Positions 24,405 to 34,834 of a stretch of 64,000 nucleotides of DNA are shown here, piece after piece. The stretch covers positions 992,001 to 1,056,000 of the forward strand of contig NC_041686.1 of NCBI RefSeq assembly GCF_900005765.1, in the 5' to 3' direction. The notes under the pieces are model-generated. The model made no database searches. It saw nothing but the letters and a program-made list of their open reading frames with translations, and was not told the origin of the DNA. Source of the DNA: Plasmodium relictum. Its lineage: Eukaryota; Apicomplexa; Aconoidasida; Haemosporida; Plasmodiidae. Made by a program: the position numbers and the translations under genes. How positions within the stretch are numbered: the stretch's first letter is position 1; each line of letters starts with the position of its first letter.

Positions 24405-25996
24405 TTATAAGGCGTTTCTTGTTTCGATTTTATATTGATTTTTGTAAATATTAGATTTTAATTTTAATATATGTAATTTTTTTTCAAGAGCTTTTATTTT
24501 TTTTTTGTTTAACATTGCTTCATTAAACAATTGTGCATATACTGTAACTAAATGTTTTCTTATATCATCTTCATCATTTAACACTGGTTTCCTTAAATGC
24601 TACATAGGAAAAAAAAAAATATATATATATCATTTTGTTTTATTTTTATCAATAATTTTATTTAATAAAATTTCATATATTTTGTGTGAATGAATAGTTC
24701 AATACAAGCAATAAAATGGATAATGATGTATAAAGTTTATTTTTTTTTATTTACCGGTGGGACAAGATTATGTACCCAAAATCGGTTATCAGGATTTTCA
24801 TATTTTTCATTAAATTTTGATGATAAATGTTGAATTCGAAATTTTGCATCTTCACATTTATTTTTTAAACTATTTAACAATTCTGAAAATTGTCCTTGAT
24901 GATCAAAATTGTTTTCAGAAACATTTCTTTTTTCATGGTCTGTTTTTTCTAAATAATAATTTTTTTCATACTTTACCATATTATCTTTTAAATATTTTTT
25001 ATTTTCATTAGACTGATAGCTATAATAATATTCAGGGGGCATATTTTGATAAGAAAATGAGTAAGGATTATTTAATTCAGAGTTATAATAAATGAATGGT
25101 GGATTGTTGGATATACCTTTATTTAAATAAGAATATTTTATATTAATAGAATCTGAAATATTTTTTTCGCCATATCTTAGAATGTTTATTCTATCTTCTA
25201 TATCATATTGATCTAGAGAATAAATATGTGAATAATATGTTAATAATCCCTTTTTTATATCATCTATATTGACTTTAATTTCTCCAATTCGTGGTGGATG
25301 GGAAATTAAATTTGATTTAGAATATTTTTCCTTATTTTCAGCTAAATAATTATTTGGGATATCTTCATTTGTAGCCATATTAATTTCACATTCGTAATTA
25401 TTATGATTTATATTTTTACTACTATTGTAATTATTAGATTCATGACATCCCTTCTCTTTGTTATATATTAGCGGATACTCCCTTTGTATTGAGTAAGAGT
25501 TTCTTGACTCTGGTGGTAATGTAGGGACAAAATTATGTACATCAACATTGAACAATTGTTTTTGCATTTCTTTCATTTTTTGAGAAGTATTTAGTATATT
25601 TTTTAACATTTCATTTTGAAATAATAACTCTTTCTCCATTTTTAGTTTATTTTCATAATTTTCTTTTTTTTTTTTAAGATATTTGGAGTATTCTTTATTT
25701 TTTAAGAAACTTTGATTAGGAAGAAATTCTTCATTTGAACTATCAATAAATTCTGTTTTGTAAAACTCCTGAATTTTATCATCATCACATATTTCATAGC
25801 TACTTCCAAAATTTTTATTACTATTTTTTTTTTTTTCTACTAAAATTTCTGAATCGTTCATGTCATTTTTGTCATTTACATTAGCATATTTAAAAAATGA
25901 TTTAGGAGAGTTTGTTAGTTTATTTATGCTAAAAGAAGGAATTTTTGTAAAAGAGCTACTCTTTTCTTTTGAGTGTTCTTTTTCAAAGTTAGTTGC
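24405..25996 (-). CDS. Conserved protein of unknown function, coiled coil; 5' exon unresolved
   Basis: I do not recognise the family. Two exons are clear: 25996-24755 (414 codons) and 24599-24405 (64 residues plus stop), joined in phase 0 with donor GTAAAT and acceptor TATGTAG. The frame is open and coding-like above the internal Met at 25861 (for example KIPSFSINKLTNSPKSFF) up to a perfect acceptor (TTGGTAG) at 25997-25998, directly preceded by an in-frame stop. At least one upstream exon ending in phase 0 is therefore missing. A weak candidate is the 6-nt ATGAAT at 26498-26493 with donor GTAACT. Residues about 105-150 form a charged coiled coil. A short motif occurs twice: VHNFVP in the N-terminal half and VHNLVPP at the exon junction. 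The C-terminal exon is a second amphipathic helix rich in Lys and Leu. It sits between SF3B1 and PRP19. Confidence 0.75.
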
Positions 25997-26484
25997 CTAC
26001 CAAGAATAAATTTATAACTATTCTTTTTACTTAATTTTTTAATATATATATATAATATAAAAGTTTACTTATAATTTATGATACATAAATATTATTTCAC
26101 ATTTTAAAGTAAAAAAGCAAAAAATTATACATATTGTGTTATAAATATATAGTGTAATTTATGTATATAAATGATTTTATAACCTATAAATGATAAATTT
26201 CGAAATTAAATTTAAATTAAAAAAAAAAATAGTTATATGCACACAACCACAAGAGAAAAAAAGTCAAACATAAAAATATAAAAAAAAATTGTTGAAATTT
26301 AGAAAAATAATTTTTATATATATTCAAGAAAAGTATAAGAAATGTTTATGGAATTTTATTTAAAAATACATTATTTTGCATTTAAAAATAATGTAACTAC
26401 AATAATATAAGCAATACTCATAGTTTTTTTTTTCAGATGTAAACAATATATGATATATTTAGAATAAAAAAAAAAAATGAATAG

Positions 26485-26665
26485 TAAGTTACATTCATGA
26501 TCCTTATGTCAGTTTATAACATTTATTTAACGAACTAATTTATGATATTTTGTTACTTATGGCACAAAATAGCACAGTCTTCAGATATATATACCTGTCT
26601 AAAAAAAAAAGAAAAGAAAAAATAGAGCCTACAGACGCATGGGACAAGTAGCATAACTAAAATTT
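26485..26665. other. Less AT-rich island: candidate 5' exon or ncRNA
   Basis: Within a spacer otherwise close to pure A/T, short segments stand out: ATGATCCTTATGTCAG near 26497, TTATGGCACA and AGCACAGTCTTCAG near 26557-26584, and GAGCCTACAGACGCATGGG near 26625-26643. TTATG (26557-26561) can pair with CATAA near 26652, and CCTAC with GTAG. No known snRNA, tRNA or snoRNA consensus fits cleanly. A 5'UTR or first exon of the minus-strand gene is equally possible. Confidence 0.35.
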
Positions 26666-27221
26666 TATGAGAAAAATTAAAACATTATTGGAATTATAGA
26701 CACATATATTAAATATTTTTGTAATTATCTTTTTTTTATTCTTCTTTTAACATTGATAAAAACATATGTATATATATAAATGAGAAGAAAGAAAAACCAT
26801 AGATAATTTTTTTTTTTTTTTTATCTAAAATTTAACATTATATAATTATAAATAATTATTTCATTGAAAGCTTAAATATAACTGTATTTATTTTTACATC
26901 TCACCTTTTTATCTTTTCTCACATTAAATTCAGTGTGTAATTTTTTTTTTTGTATTATATTTTATTTAGTGCAATTTTTATTATTACTAAAGTTCCATTT
27001 ATTTTATCTATGTTGTACTTGAACAACAATTGTAAAATGTAGAAATATAAATAGTATAAAAAATGTATTTTTTCCTTTTTTTTCAAAATATATATTTTTA
27101 TGTTTCAAAAAAAATTGAATAAAAAATTTAATTTTATAAAATAAGAGAAAAAAATTAAAATTTTTAAATTAAAAAAAGAAAAATTAAATGTCTTGAGTGT
27201 TGCACACAAAGAAAAAAAAAA

Positions 27222-27225
<4 letters not shown>

Positions 27226-27262
<37 letters not shown>
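27226..27262. repeat. (TA)n microsatellite
   Basis: About 18 TA units lie in the spacer between PRP19 and the unknown coiled-coil gene. Confidence 0.85.
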
Positions 27263-27267
<5 letters not shown>

Positions 27268-28055
27268 AAATATTCAGATAATTTTTAATTAAGAATTGTT
27301 CTATAATAAATATTAAATACTAATTACAATAAAGTTGTATAGCATTCTTTATAATTACATAAATTTATCATAAAAAAAAATATATATTTATGTATATATG
27401 AAATAAAAAAAAATAAAAAAATTTCCTATAATTTAAAATTATGTTTGATATTGTATTTAAAATTTATTCTAAAATACCAAAAAAATTATAAGATTTTATA
27501 CGTTTTGTATAAATAATAAAAAAATATAATGGTACAACTTATTTTACATTTAGTTCTATTTTTTTCCCCCTATTTTCGGATTCTCTGATCTCTACGTCAT
27601 TTATAATCTTTATTTATTTCTGTAACACAAAATAGATTTTTATATAAATTAAAATAATTATTTTTTGAGTATAATTAAAAAAAAAAAAAATAATAAAATA
27701 AAATAAATCTATTTTAAAAATTTAATGAAATTAAATTAACAGATATAAAAATATGTGTATACTCTTAAATTTAATTTTATAAGACAATCATATGATTTAA
27801 ATGAAAATAAAAAAAAATTAAAAAAAGCTTAGTATTTTTTAATAGTGGGAAGAAAAAAAAATTAAATCAAAAAAAAAAAAAGATAAAAGAAAAAAAAATA
27901 AATAAAAAATAACGTAAGTTTAAAATAATAAAAATGCAAATATCCATAATGTAAGGGTATAGAATAATAAGAGGCATGTAACGTAAAAAGTGAAAAATCG
28001 AAAAAATATATCTACAAACGTATATATATATATATATATAAAATTAACAAATAAC

Positions 28056-29552
28056 TTAATTCCATAATTTAATGGTTTTGTCCATTGAACTTGATAATAA
28101 ATAGGAAGTTCTACTACCAAAACATGTTTGTGTAACAGTATCAGTATGAGATAAAAGAGTGTTAATTAAAGTAACTTCATTTTTTGTTTCAAAGTTATAT
28201 ATTTGTATATCATTTCCTACTGCAACTGACAAATATTTTCCAGAATAATCAAATGTAATATGTTTTGGTGATTGCTCTAATTCTAATGTTTGAAAACTAA
28301 GGGCTTTTCTCAAATCCCATAATCTGACTGTGTTATCTTTAGAACAAGAAGCTAAATAATATCCATTTTCACTAAATGAAATACACTCTACTGCTTTTTT
28401 ATGTCCTGTTAAAGATGCCTTATATTCTTGACTTTTTATATCATAAATATGAATATTAGAATCATCTGATGCAACTCCTAGCATCATTCCATCAGGGTGA
28501 ATAGATACATTTTTAAAAGAACTTGGGTTATTTTTACAAATTTTAATAGTTTTAGAAGTTTCTAAATCATGTAAAATCCATGTATTATCTTTAGAAGAGC
28601 TTATAAAGCAATTTTCTAAAGGATGCAAAGACAGTGACGTTATATTATCTTTATGTTTTTTTATTACATGAGAAGTAACATATTCGTTAGTATCAGAATC
28701 TCCTTTCCATATTCTGATAGTTTTATCATTAGATCCAGAAATACATATAAAATTTGATGGGTGAGATACGATTGAATTAATTTTTTTTAAATGTCCTTGT
28801 AATTTCGATAAGATTTTATTATCAGATAAAGAGACATAATATATATTTCCATCTTTTCCTCCAGAAAAAAAGTTATGATTTGTATGATCATCGTAATAAT
28901 TATATTTATATTTATTAGCATCTAGAGATAAGCATGTTACCCCTGCTATTACTGAAGAATGTATATTAAATTCATTTGAATTTTTAAATTCTTTCCATTG
29001 ATCAACCGAACAGACATTTTCAATTTTTCTTTTTTTTCTTTTCATCAATAAATCCTTTGCAACTGTTTGCATTTCATTTAATAAATCTTCAGTTATTCCT
29101 ATTTCAAATTCATTTATATCACTTCCACTTTTTAATTGAAAAATTTGATTTCTTAAATTATCTATTTCTTCTTTATAATTATTTTTTTCTTTTAATAATT
29201 TTGCAATAACTCTTGTTGCTGCATCATACTGATATAAACTATGGCTAAGTTGATTTCTAATATCATTAACATGTGTTCTTAAACTGAACATTTCAGATAT
29301 TATGGAGTCCCACTCAGTTTGAAAAATTGATAACAGACCTGGAATGCTACTCGCGGTAATTGGTCTTGGTTTAACTATTTTTTCATTTTTAATTGGATAT
29401 AAATCTTGTAGAGTTAACAGTTCTCCACTTACTGGGCATATACCGTAGTTTATTATGTGCTTTTCAATTAATCTTTTTTCAAATATATAACCAGTTTTAC
29501 TTACAACAGGCTCTTCTGGTGTTTGCCCACTTATAGTACATAATATCGACAT
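28056..29552 (-). CDS. PRP19: Pre-mRNA-processing factor 19 (PRP19), E3 ubiquitin ligase
   Basis: This is the core subunit of the Prp19/NineTeen complex, which is needed for spliceosome activation. It is a single exon of 498 residues, matching the usual length of about 500. Residues 1-55 form the U-box (SILCTISGQTPEEPVVS, GYIFEKRLIEKHI, CPVSGE). Residues about 60-160 hold the Prp19-specific helix and tetramerising coiled coil (RPITASSIPGLLSIFQTEWD, then HSLYQYDAATRVIAKLLKEK). Residues about 195-498 form the seven-bladed WD40 propeller, with repeats such as GHLKKINSIVSHP, SGSNDKTIRIW, SSSKDNTWILHD, SCSKDNTVRLWD and SSSMDKTIKLWN. The start is the only sensible Met before the U-box. No low-complexity insert interrupts the protein, which is unusual here and points to strong constraint. 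It is the second splicing protein in the window after SF3B1. Confidence 0.97.
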   Translation of the reverse strand: MSILCTISGQTPEEPVVSKTGYIFEKRLIEKHIINYGICPVSGELLTLQDLYPIKNEKIVKPRPITASSIPGLLSIFQTEWDSIISEMFSLRTHVNDIRNQLSHSLYQYDAATRVIAKLLKEKNNYKEEIDNLRNQIFQLKSGSDINEFEIGITEDLLNEMQTVAKDLLMKRKKRKIENVCSVDQWKEFKNSNEFNIHSSVIAGVTCLSLDANKYKYNYYDDHTNHNFFSGGKDGNIYYVSLSDNKILSKLQGHLKKINSIVSHPSNFICISGSNDKTIRIWKGDSDTNEYVTSHVIKKHKDNITSLSLHPLENCFISSSKDNTWILHDLETSKTIKICKNNPSSFKNVSIHPDGMMLGVASDDSNIHIYDIKSQEYKASLTGHKKAVECISFSENGYYLASCSKDNTVRLWDLRKALSFQTLELEQSPKHITFDYSGKYLSVAVGNDIQIYNFETKNEVTLINTLLSHTDTVTQTCFGSRTSYLLSSSMDKTIKLWN

Positions 29553-30931
29553 TGTTTCCCTTTTATCTTTTCCTTTTTTTTTTTTTTTTCTATTTTAAAT
29601 ATGCTTATATTTATTATGTATATGTATTATTAAAAACATATATATATATAAAAGAAAAAATATGTTTTTTTAATATATTATTCCCTTAGTTTATTAATAA
29701 TTCTGTTGTTTTATTTACTTTATATAACTTTAAACTGGTTTATATTTAGATTATATTTTTATCTGTTTATTTTTTTTTTTATATTTTTTCTATTTTTGTT
29801 TTCAATGCCATAAAAATTTTGTACAAAAGAAAATTTTATTAATTTTTTTTCTAATTTATTATTACGAAAACATAAAAACTAAAGTTTTATGTTTTTTTTT
29901 TCCTCTTTTTGAAATATCATATATAATCTCACGAAATATTAAGTTTGTTTGATTCATTTAAATTCTTAAAAGAAAAAAATTTATGATTGAAATGGACTTT
30001 TTTTCTTTTTTTTTTTATATGATGCTTATATTTAATTCTTCTCTTCTTTTTTATTAATTAAAAATCTAATATATATTATTTCATTGGTTCAAAAAAGTAT
30101 AATAGAAGATTCAAAAAAAAATTTTAAATAAAAAAAAATTTTAAAAAACCTATTTTTATTTTTACTGAAAGAGAAAAAGATACTATTTTGGGGGAATTTT
30201 TTTTTTTTTTATAGTTACTACTTATAGGTATTGTAAAGATATTCTTTATTATTCCCATTTATCTTTTTTTTTTTTTAATTTAAAAGTATAATACATAAAT
30301 TCAAAATTTTCATGCAGACTTATGTTAACATTTTAAATAAGTTATTAATGAAGATGCTAAATTTTTTCCTTTACAAGTTAAAAAAAAATTAAAATATTAA
30401 TAAAATTTTAAAGTTGTAAAAACTTATATAATAATAAATGATATATACATTTTATACATTGTTTGCCCTTGCTATTTAGATTGGATTATGTAAATGAAGA
30501 AATTTTTAATGAAAATTATTGATATTTTTAAGAAATAAGTGAAATTATGATTACAAAAACTACTGATTAATTAAGGAAAAATGTGTTATCCTAAAAAATT
30601 GATATGTATAGTATGAGTTTCTACTTTTTTTTATTTATAAGCATACCATTTTTATGATAATTACTATTAAAATATTATATATAATTATTTATTTATAAAT
30701 TTTTTATAATTTTTTTTTTTCTTTAAAGTTATCAAAGAGTTTTCATGCCTTTAATAAAATAAAATTAAACATTTGCTTAAATATATATGAAAAAAAAAAT
30801 ATGTTAAAAAGAATTAGTATAGACAAAATGTTATTTGTGTGAATACTTTTAATATATTTTTTTTTAAAGGAAAAATTTTAAATTAATTAAATGAATATCT
30901 GATTAGTATATATATTAATTTTTTTTAAATT
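29553..30931. promoter_or_regulatory. Intergenic, PRP19 promoter side
   Basis: These 1.38 kb lie between PRP19 and the AHA1-like gene, both on the minus strand. They consist of poly-A and poly-T tracts with no open frame or RNA-like island. Confidence 0.6.
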
Positions 30932-31868
30932 TTATTTTTTCTTTGGATATCCTAAAATTATTTCTATATTATTTAAAAAATTTTCAGTCCATCCGTTTTT
31001 GCATCTTTCTAAAACTCCTCCTACAATTAAAAATAAAAATTATTGTTTACATCTATGGATAAATAAAATATATATATAAATCTAAAAAAAATGTAAATAC
31101 TTTAATTTATATTTTATTAATTTTTATTTAATAGTAAATATATAGAATGTAATATGTATTTTATTTCTATCTTATTTCCAAGGTAAAAAATAAGATATAT
31201 AGTTAAAGAAGTGAGCATATAAAAAATATTAAAAAAATAAACTGTCTTATATATGATAAATTTTAAAAATAATAATATTCATATGATTAAACAAAATAAA
31301 TCTTTATTTATTAAAGATAATACAACGTTATAATGATGATCACCTTCATTGTACTTGTTGGTTAGAGGAATATTTTCATGTTTCAATTTTAGTAAACTAT
31401 GATTTTCCTTAATATCTATAAATTCTAATGTTACAGTACTATAATCAGCATCTTTCCAATCACGAAATTTCCATTTCTGAATTAATTTTTTGTTCTTTTG
31501 AATTTCAACAAATTCTCCATATATACTTCCTGAGAATAAGGTAAACTTTCCTCCAACTTTTAATTCCTGCTTATTTTTATAAATTATATCAAAACTATTT
31601 GTATTTTTTAATATATTTATAAATATAATGAACTTTTTTTAGGATAAATAATAGATTATAAAAAAATAAATAAATAAATAAAATAAAAAAGAATAAAACA
31701 AAACATAAATTATGCATTAAAATATTTCTTTTTCTTTTTTGTTTATTTTTATATAACCACTTCAGCTAAAGACCCTCTGGATAACCTCGTTAATGTAGAG
31801 GGATCTGTAAAGGTATTAAATAAAACCTCTGAAGGAACATAATATTCTTCTTGAATTTCAAAACTCAT
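30932..31868 (-). CDS. Activator of Hsp90 ATPase (AHSA1 domain only), 3 exons
   Basis: This is a putative Hsp90 co-chaperone consisting of just the AHA1 C-terminal (AHSA1, START-like) domain. Exons are 31868-31758, 31566-31344 and 31020-30932, with phases 0 and 1, giving 140 residues. Visible family features are YYVPSEVLFNTFTDPSTLTR at the N-terminus, LAEV joined by splicing to ELKVGGKFTLFSGSIYGEF, then the beta strands KLIQKWKFRDW and DYSTVTLEFID. The end is GWTENFLNNIEIILGYPK, the typical Gly-Trp helix. The splice choice at 31566 (acceptor AAGCAG) is preferred because it restores the conserved KVGGKF spacing. The Aha1 N-terminal domain, which binds the Hsp90 middle domain, is absent, so strong ATPase stimulation by itself is doubtful. 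From memory P. falciparum also has a full-length AHA1 elsewhere on chromosome 3. Confidence 0.88.
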
Positions 31869-33080
31869 TTTAAAGAATATAAAAAATGATACTAAAAATA
31901 TATTTTTTTAAAAAAAAAAGGAGGGAAAAACAAATTACGATGAAATATATATATTTATGCTAAATGAATTTATTTAAATTTTTTTATTATTGCCACAAAA
32001 AATATTTATCTCAAATTTTTGAACGTATAAATTATTAAATAAAATGTTGTTCTTTTAATAATATTTAATATCTATTTTTGATATATTTTCTCCTTACAGT
32101 CAAAAAAATTTTAACTTGTTTTTTAGAATTATTTATATATCTCACAAATAAGAATAAAATGAGGATTATATCAATTTTTTTTTTAAAATTTAAGTTCCTT
32201 TTTCTTAAATTTTAAATTCAGTTTTATATTTTTTTCATATTTTAATTATTATAATTTAAAAGACATTTATTTAAACTTACTAAAACTAAACTATTTGATT
32301 TATTTACCAAAGAACATATATATTAACCTTAATATTTTTAGAAAATTAGTAAAAAAAATGAGGAAACTACATATTTAACTTAAAACCAATAAATGATATA
32401 TTTTATTTGAAAAAAAAAAGAAGAAAAAAAAAGAAGGCATCCTTAATAACTGTAATATATATAACCTTTGAATTTGAATGCAAAAAAAAATTTTACATAC
32501 AAGGAAAAAAACGAGAAAAGAAAATTAAAAAAATTAATTACCTTTCTAAAACATTTTTTGTAAAATGAATGTTATTAAGTCAAGAAAAAAAAGCAAAGCA
32601 TAATTTTACTAAGCACAATTTTCTTATTTTAATTGTTCGAAATATTGAAAAAAACAATTATTCATTAAAAATAGTAAATTTTGAACTTGAATAACTAATT
32701 TAATATTTGTAAAAATAAAAAAGTAACAAAATTTAAGTTTCTTATTAATTTTTTTGTATATTTCCCTTTTTTCTCTTGTTAAATTTTTTTTAAATATGAA
32801 ATTTCGATTTTAATGATATAACTTTCGTAAGAAATGAAAAAATTATGAATTTTTATTATTATTTGTTAATGTAAAATAATGTCAAAAAAAAAAAAAAAAA
32901 AATTTAACGAGAATTGAAAAAAAATTTATATATCTTTATTGAAATAAAAAAAATATAATTAAAATAAGAATATATGTATATATATATATATATATAATTA
33001 ATAAAATAAATAGTATATTATTAATATAATTAACAATAAGTTCTATATATGTAAAATGATTGATAAATTAAAAATTTTTT
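31869..33080. other. Intergenic, AHA1-like gene to U4
   Basis: These 1.2 kb lie upstream of the AHA1-like gene and downstream of the U4 snRNA gene, both on the minus strand. They are AT-rich with nothing recognisable. A short (TA)n lies near 32978-32996. Confidence 0.6.
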
Positions 33081-33217
33081 GCCTTTAAAAAAAGGCTACA
33101 AAAATTGCTCTCTGCTTTTGCAAGCATTGAGACGGGAATTGGAGTAGTTTTCAACTAGCAATAATCGCGTATCCGTTAGTCGTCATTTACAGCGATAATG
33201 CCCCTCCCGCAAGGATG
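33081..33217 (-). ncRNA. U4: U4 spliceosomal snRNA
   Basis: This is a strikingly GC-richer island of about 137 nt. Read on the minus strand it begins ATCCTTGCGGGAGGGGC. It then forms the 5' stem-loop closed by ATCGC...GCGAT, with a kink-turn-like ATGA..GA. It continues with the U4 hallmark GCGATTATTGCTAGTTGAAA (family: GCGAUUAUUGCUAAUUGAAA), which pairs with U6 in stem I. The Sm site AATTTTTG lies at 33106-33099. The 3' end is a small hairpin (GCCTTT/AAAGGC) at about 33096-33081. The exact 5' and 3' ends are uncertain by a few nt. U4 keeps U6 inactive in the tri-snRNP until it is unwound. Its neighbours are AHA1-like (minus) and an unknown plus-strand gene. Confidence 0.95.
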
Positions 33218-34834
33218 TTTGTATAAGTATATTGTTTTAATTATGTATTTTTTTCAATATTAAAATTGTACCTATAGAAATTTAATAAATCTTCTTTTCG
33301 TTTTCTTTAAATTTTTATGTAAAAAAAAATAATATAATTTTTTTAAATTAATTTTTAACTCTTATATTTTAAAATTGAAAATTAAAAAAAACTATAATTT
33401 TATTGTTAAAGAAATTAATGTAATTTTTAATTTACTTTTTTTCTTAAATTTTTTTGGTATTTTTTTTTTTTATGAAAGCTTTTTAATTTTTTTTTGGTAA
33501 TTTATAATTATTTAATCAAATTATTAAATTTACACTTAAACTTTTTTATTTTTTTACTAGATTTTAACACATTTTTTATTTCAATATTTTGTTCATTAAA
33601 ACGTAAATGTATTGTTATTTTATTTACAATTTTGATAATACACTCAATTTCTTCATTCACCCATAATTTTATGCAAATAAAAATAAAATATAATAATTAT
33701 TCCTATTTTATTTTTAAGAATACTTTTATGCTTTGCAATATATATATTTATTTAATTATTTATAATTATTTCAATATGTAGAATATGTGCATACTTATTT
33801 ACTGTATTGTTATTTTTTGTATATTTTTTTATGAACACTGCACATAGTTGCCTAAATATAAAAAAAATATAAAAGAATTGAATTTCTTTTTATTCATTAG
33901 CTATAAACTTTTAATGAAAATATATTTGTAATTTATAAATATTTTTAAAATAAATTAATGAAATAATTATTTTATAATTTGTGCATTATTCAACTATGAA
34001 GAATTTATTTTATTTGTTACATTAAAAATGAAGCTCTTTTTGGTTCTCATATAACTTCTAAGTATCATTGTTGAAAAAAAAAAAAGGAAAAAAATGTCTT
34101 TTTTTTTTGCTTTTTTAGTTATTAACTAATTTATTCTTTTCTAAATATTCTTATTATAAGTATTTTTTTAAACTAAAAACTATGTAACTTTTTTATTGAA
34201 AACCTTTTAAAAAAATACTACAATTTTCACTTGGTATGACTATTATGCAATTCTTTTGTATTTTTTTTAAGATACTGAAGCAATAATATATTTTTATGGA
34301 AAGATATAGATATATGTAGTTAAAAAAAAAAAAGAAAAAAAAATATGAAAAAATGGGTTCTTAAATAATATCCTAAGTTTTTATTTCGTGCTATAACTTG
34401 ATTTTTTTTTTTTTTTTTTTTTTGAAACTCGAAAAAAACAGTAACATTTTTTAATAAAATTTATGTTAATATGATAGCATTTAAAAATGTGGCAATTAAT
34501 AATTTTTTTTTGACTTTTTTTTTTTTTTTAACATTTTTATTCATTTTAAGTAATATTTTAATTATTTTAATCCTCATAATGAGATATTTTTTTATTTTTA
34601 CATACTAATTTGTTAAATTGAACTTTGTAAAAATTTATTCCGTTTTATTATGATTATGTTTTTTTCTTGTATGTACAATTAAAGTTACATGTTTTATATA
34701 GCATTACTCACTGTTTTATTTTTCCTTTTTATAATTTTACTATTATAAAATTTTAATAATTCTTTATATATTTGAAAATTATGCAAGTGTTTTGTTTTTT
34801 TTTGTAAATCAAAATTTTTTTATTCTTTTATAAT
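33218..34834. promoter_or_regulatory. Divergent intergenic region (U4 / unknown 267-aa gene)
   Basis: These 1.6 kb hold the U4 snRNA promoter on one side and the promoter of the plus-strand 267-residue gene on the other. A plus-strand frame at 33494-33781 encodes only Ile/Phe/Leu/Asn-rich sequence and is judged noise. Poly-T tracts are abundant. No further RNA gene is seen. Confidence 0.6.

Larger units (their letters stand above)
25997..28055. promoter_or_regulatory. Intergenic, unknown coiled-coil gene to PRP19
   Basis: These 2.06 kb lie between two minus-strand genes. They contain the missing first exon and promoter of the left gene and the PRP19 3'UTR. (TA)n runs sit at 27226-27262 and 28020-28040. 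A less AT-rich island at about 26485-26665 is listed separately. Confidence 0.55.

Noticed and set aside
33494-33781. 95-residue hydrophobic plus-strand frame
   Set aside because: Composition is that of random AT-rich sequence (Ile, Phe, Leu, Asn, Tyr), and there is no ordered domain or splice support.
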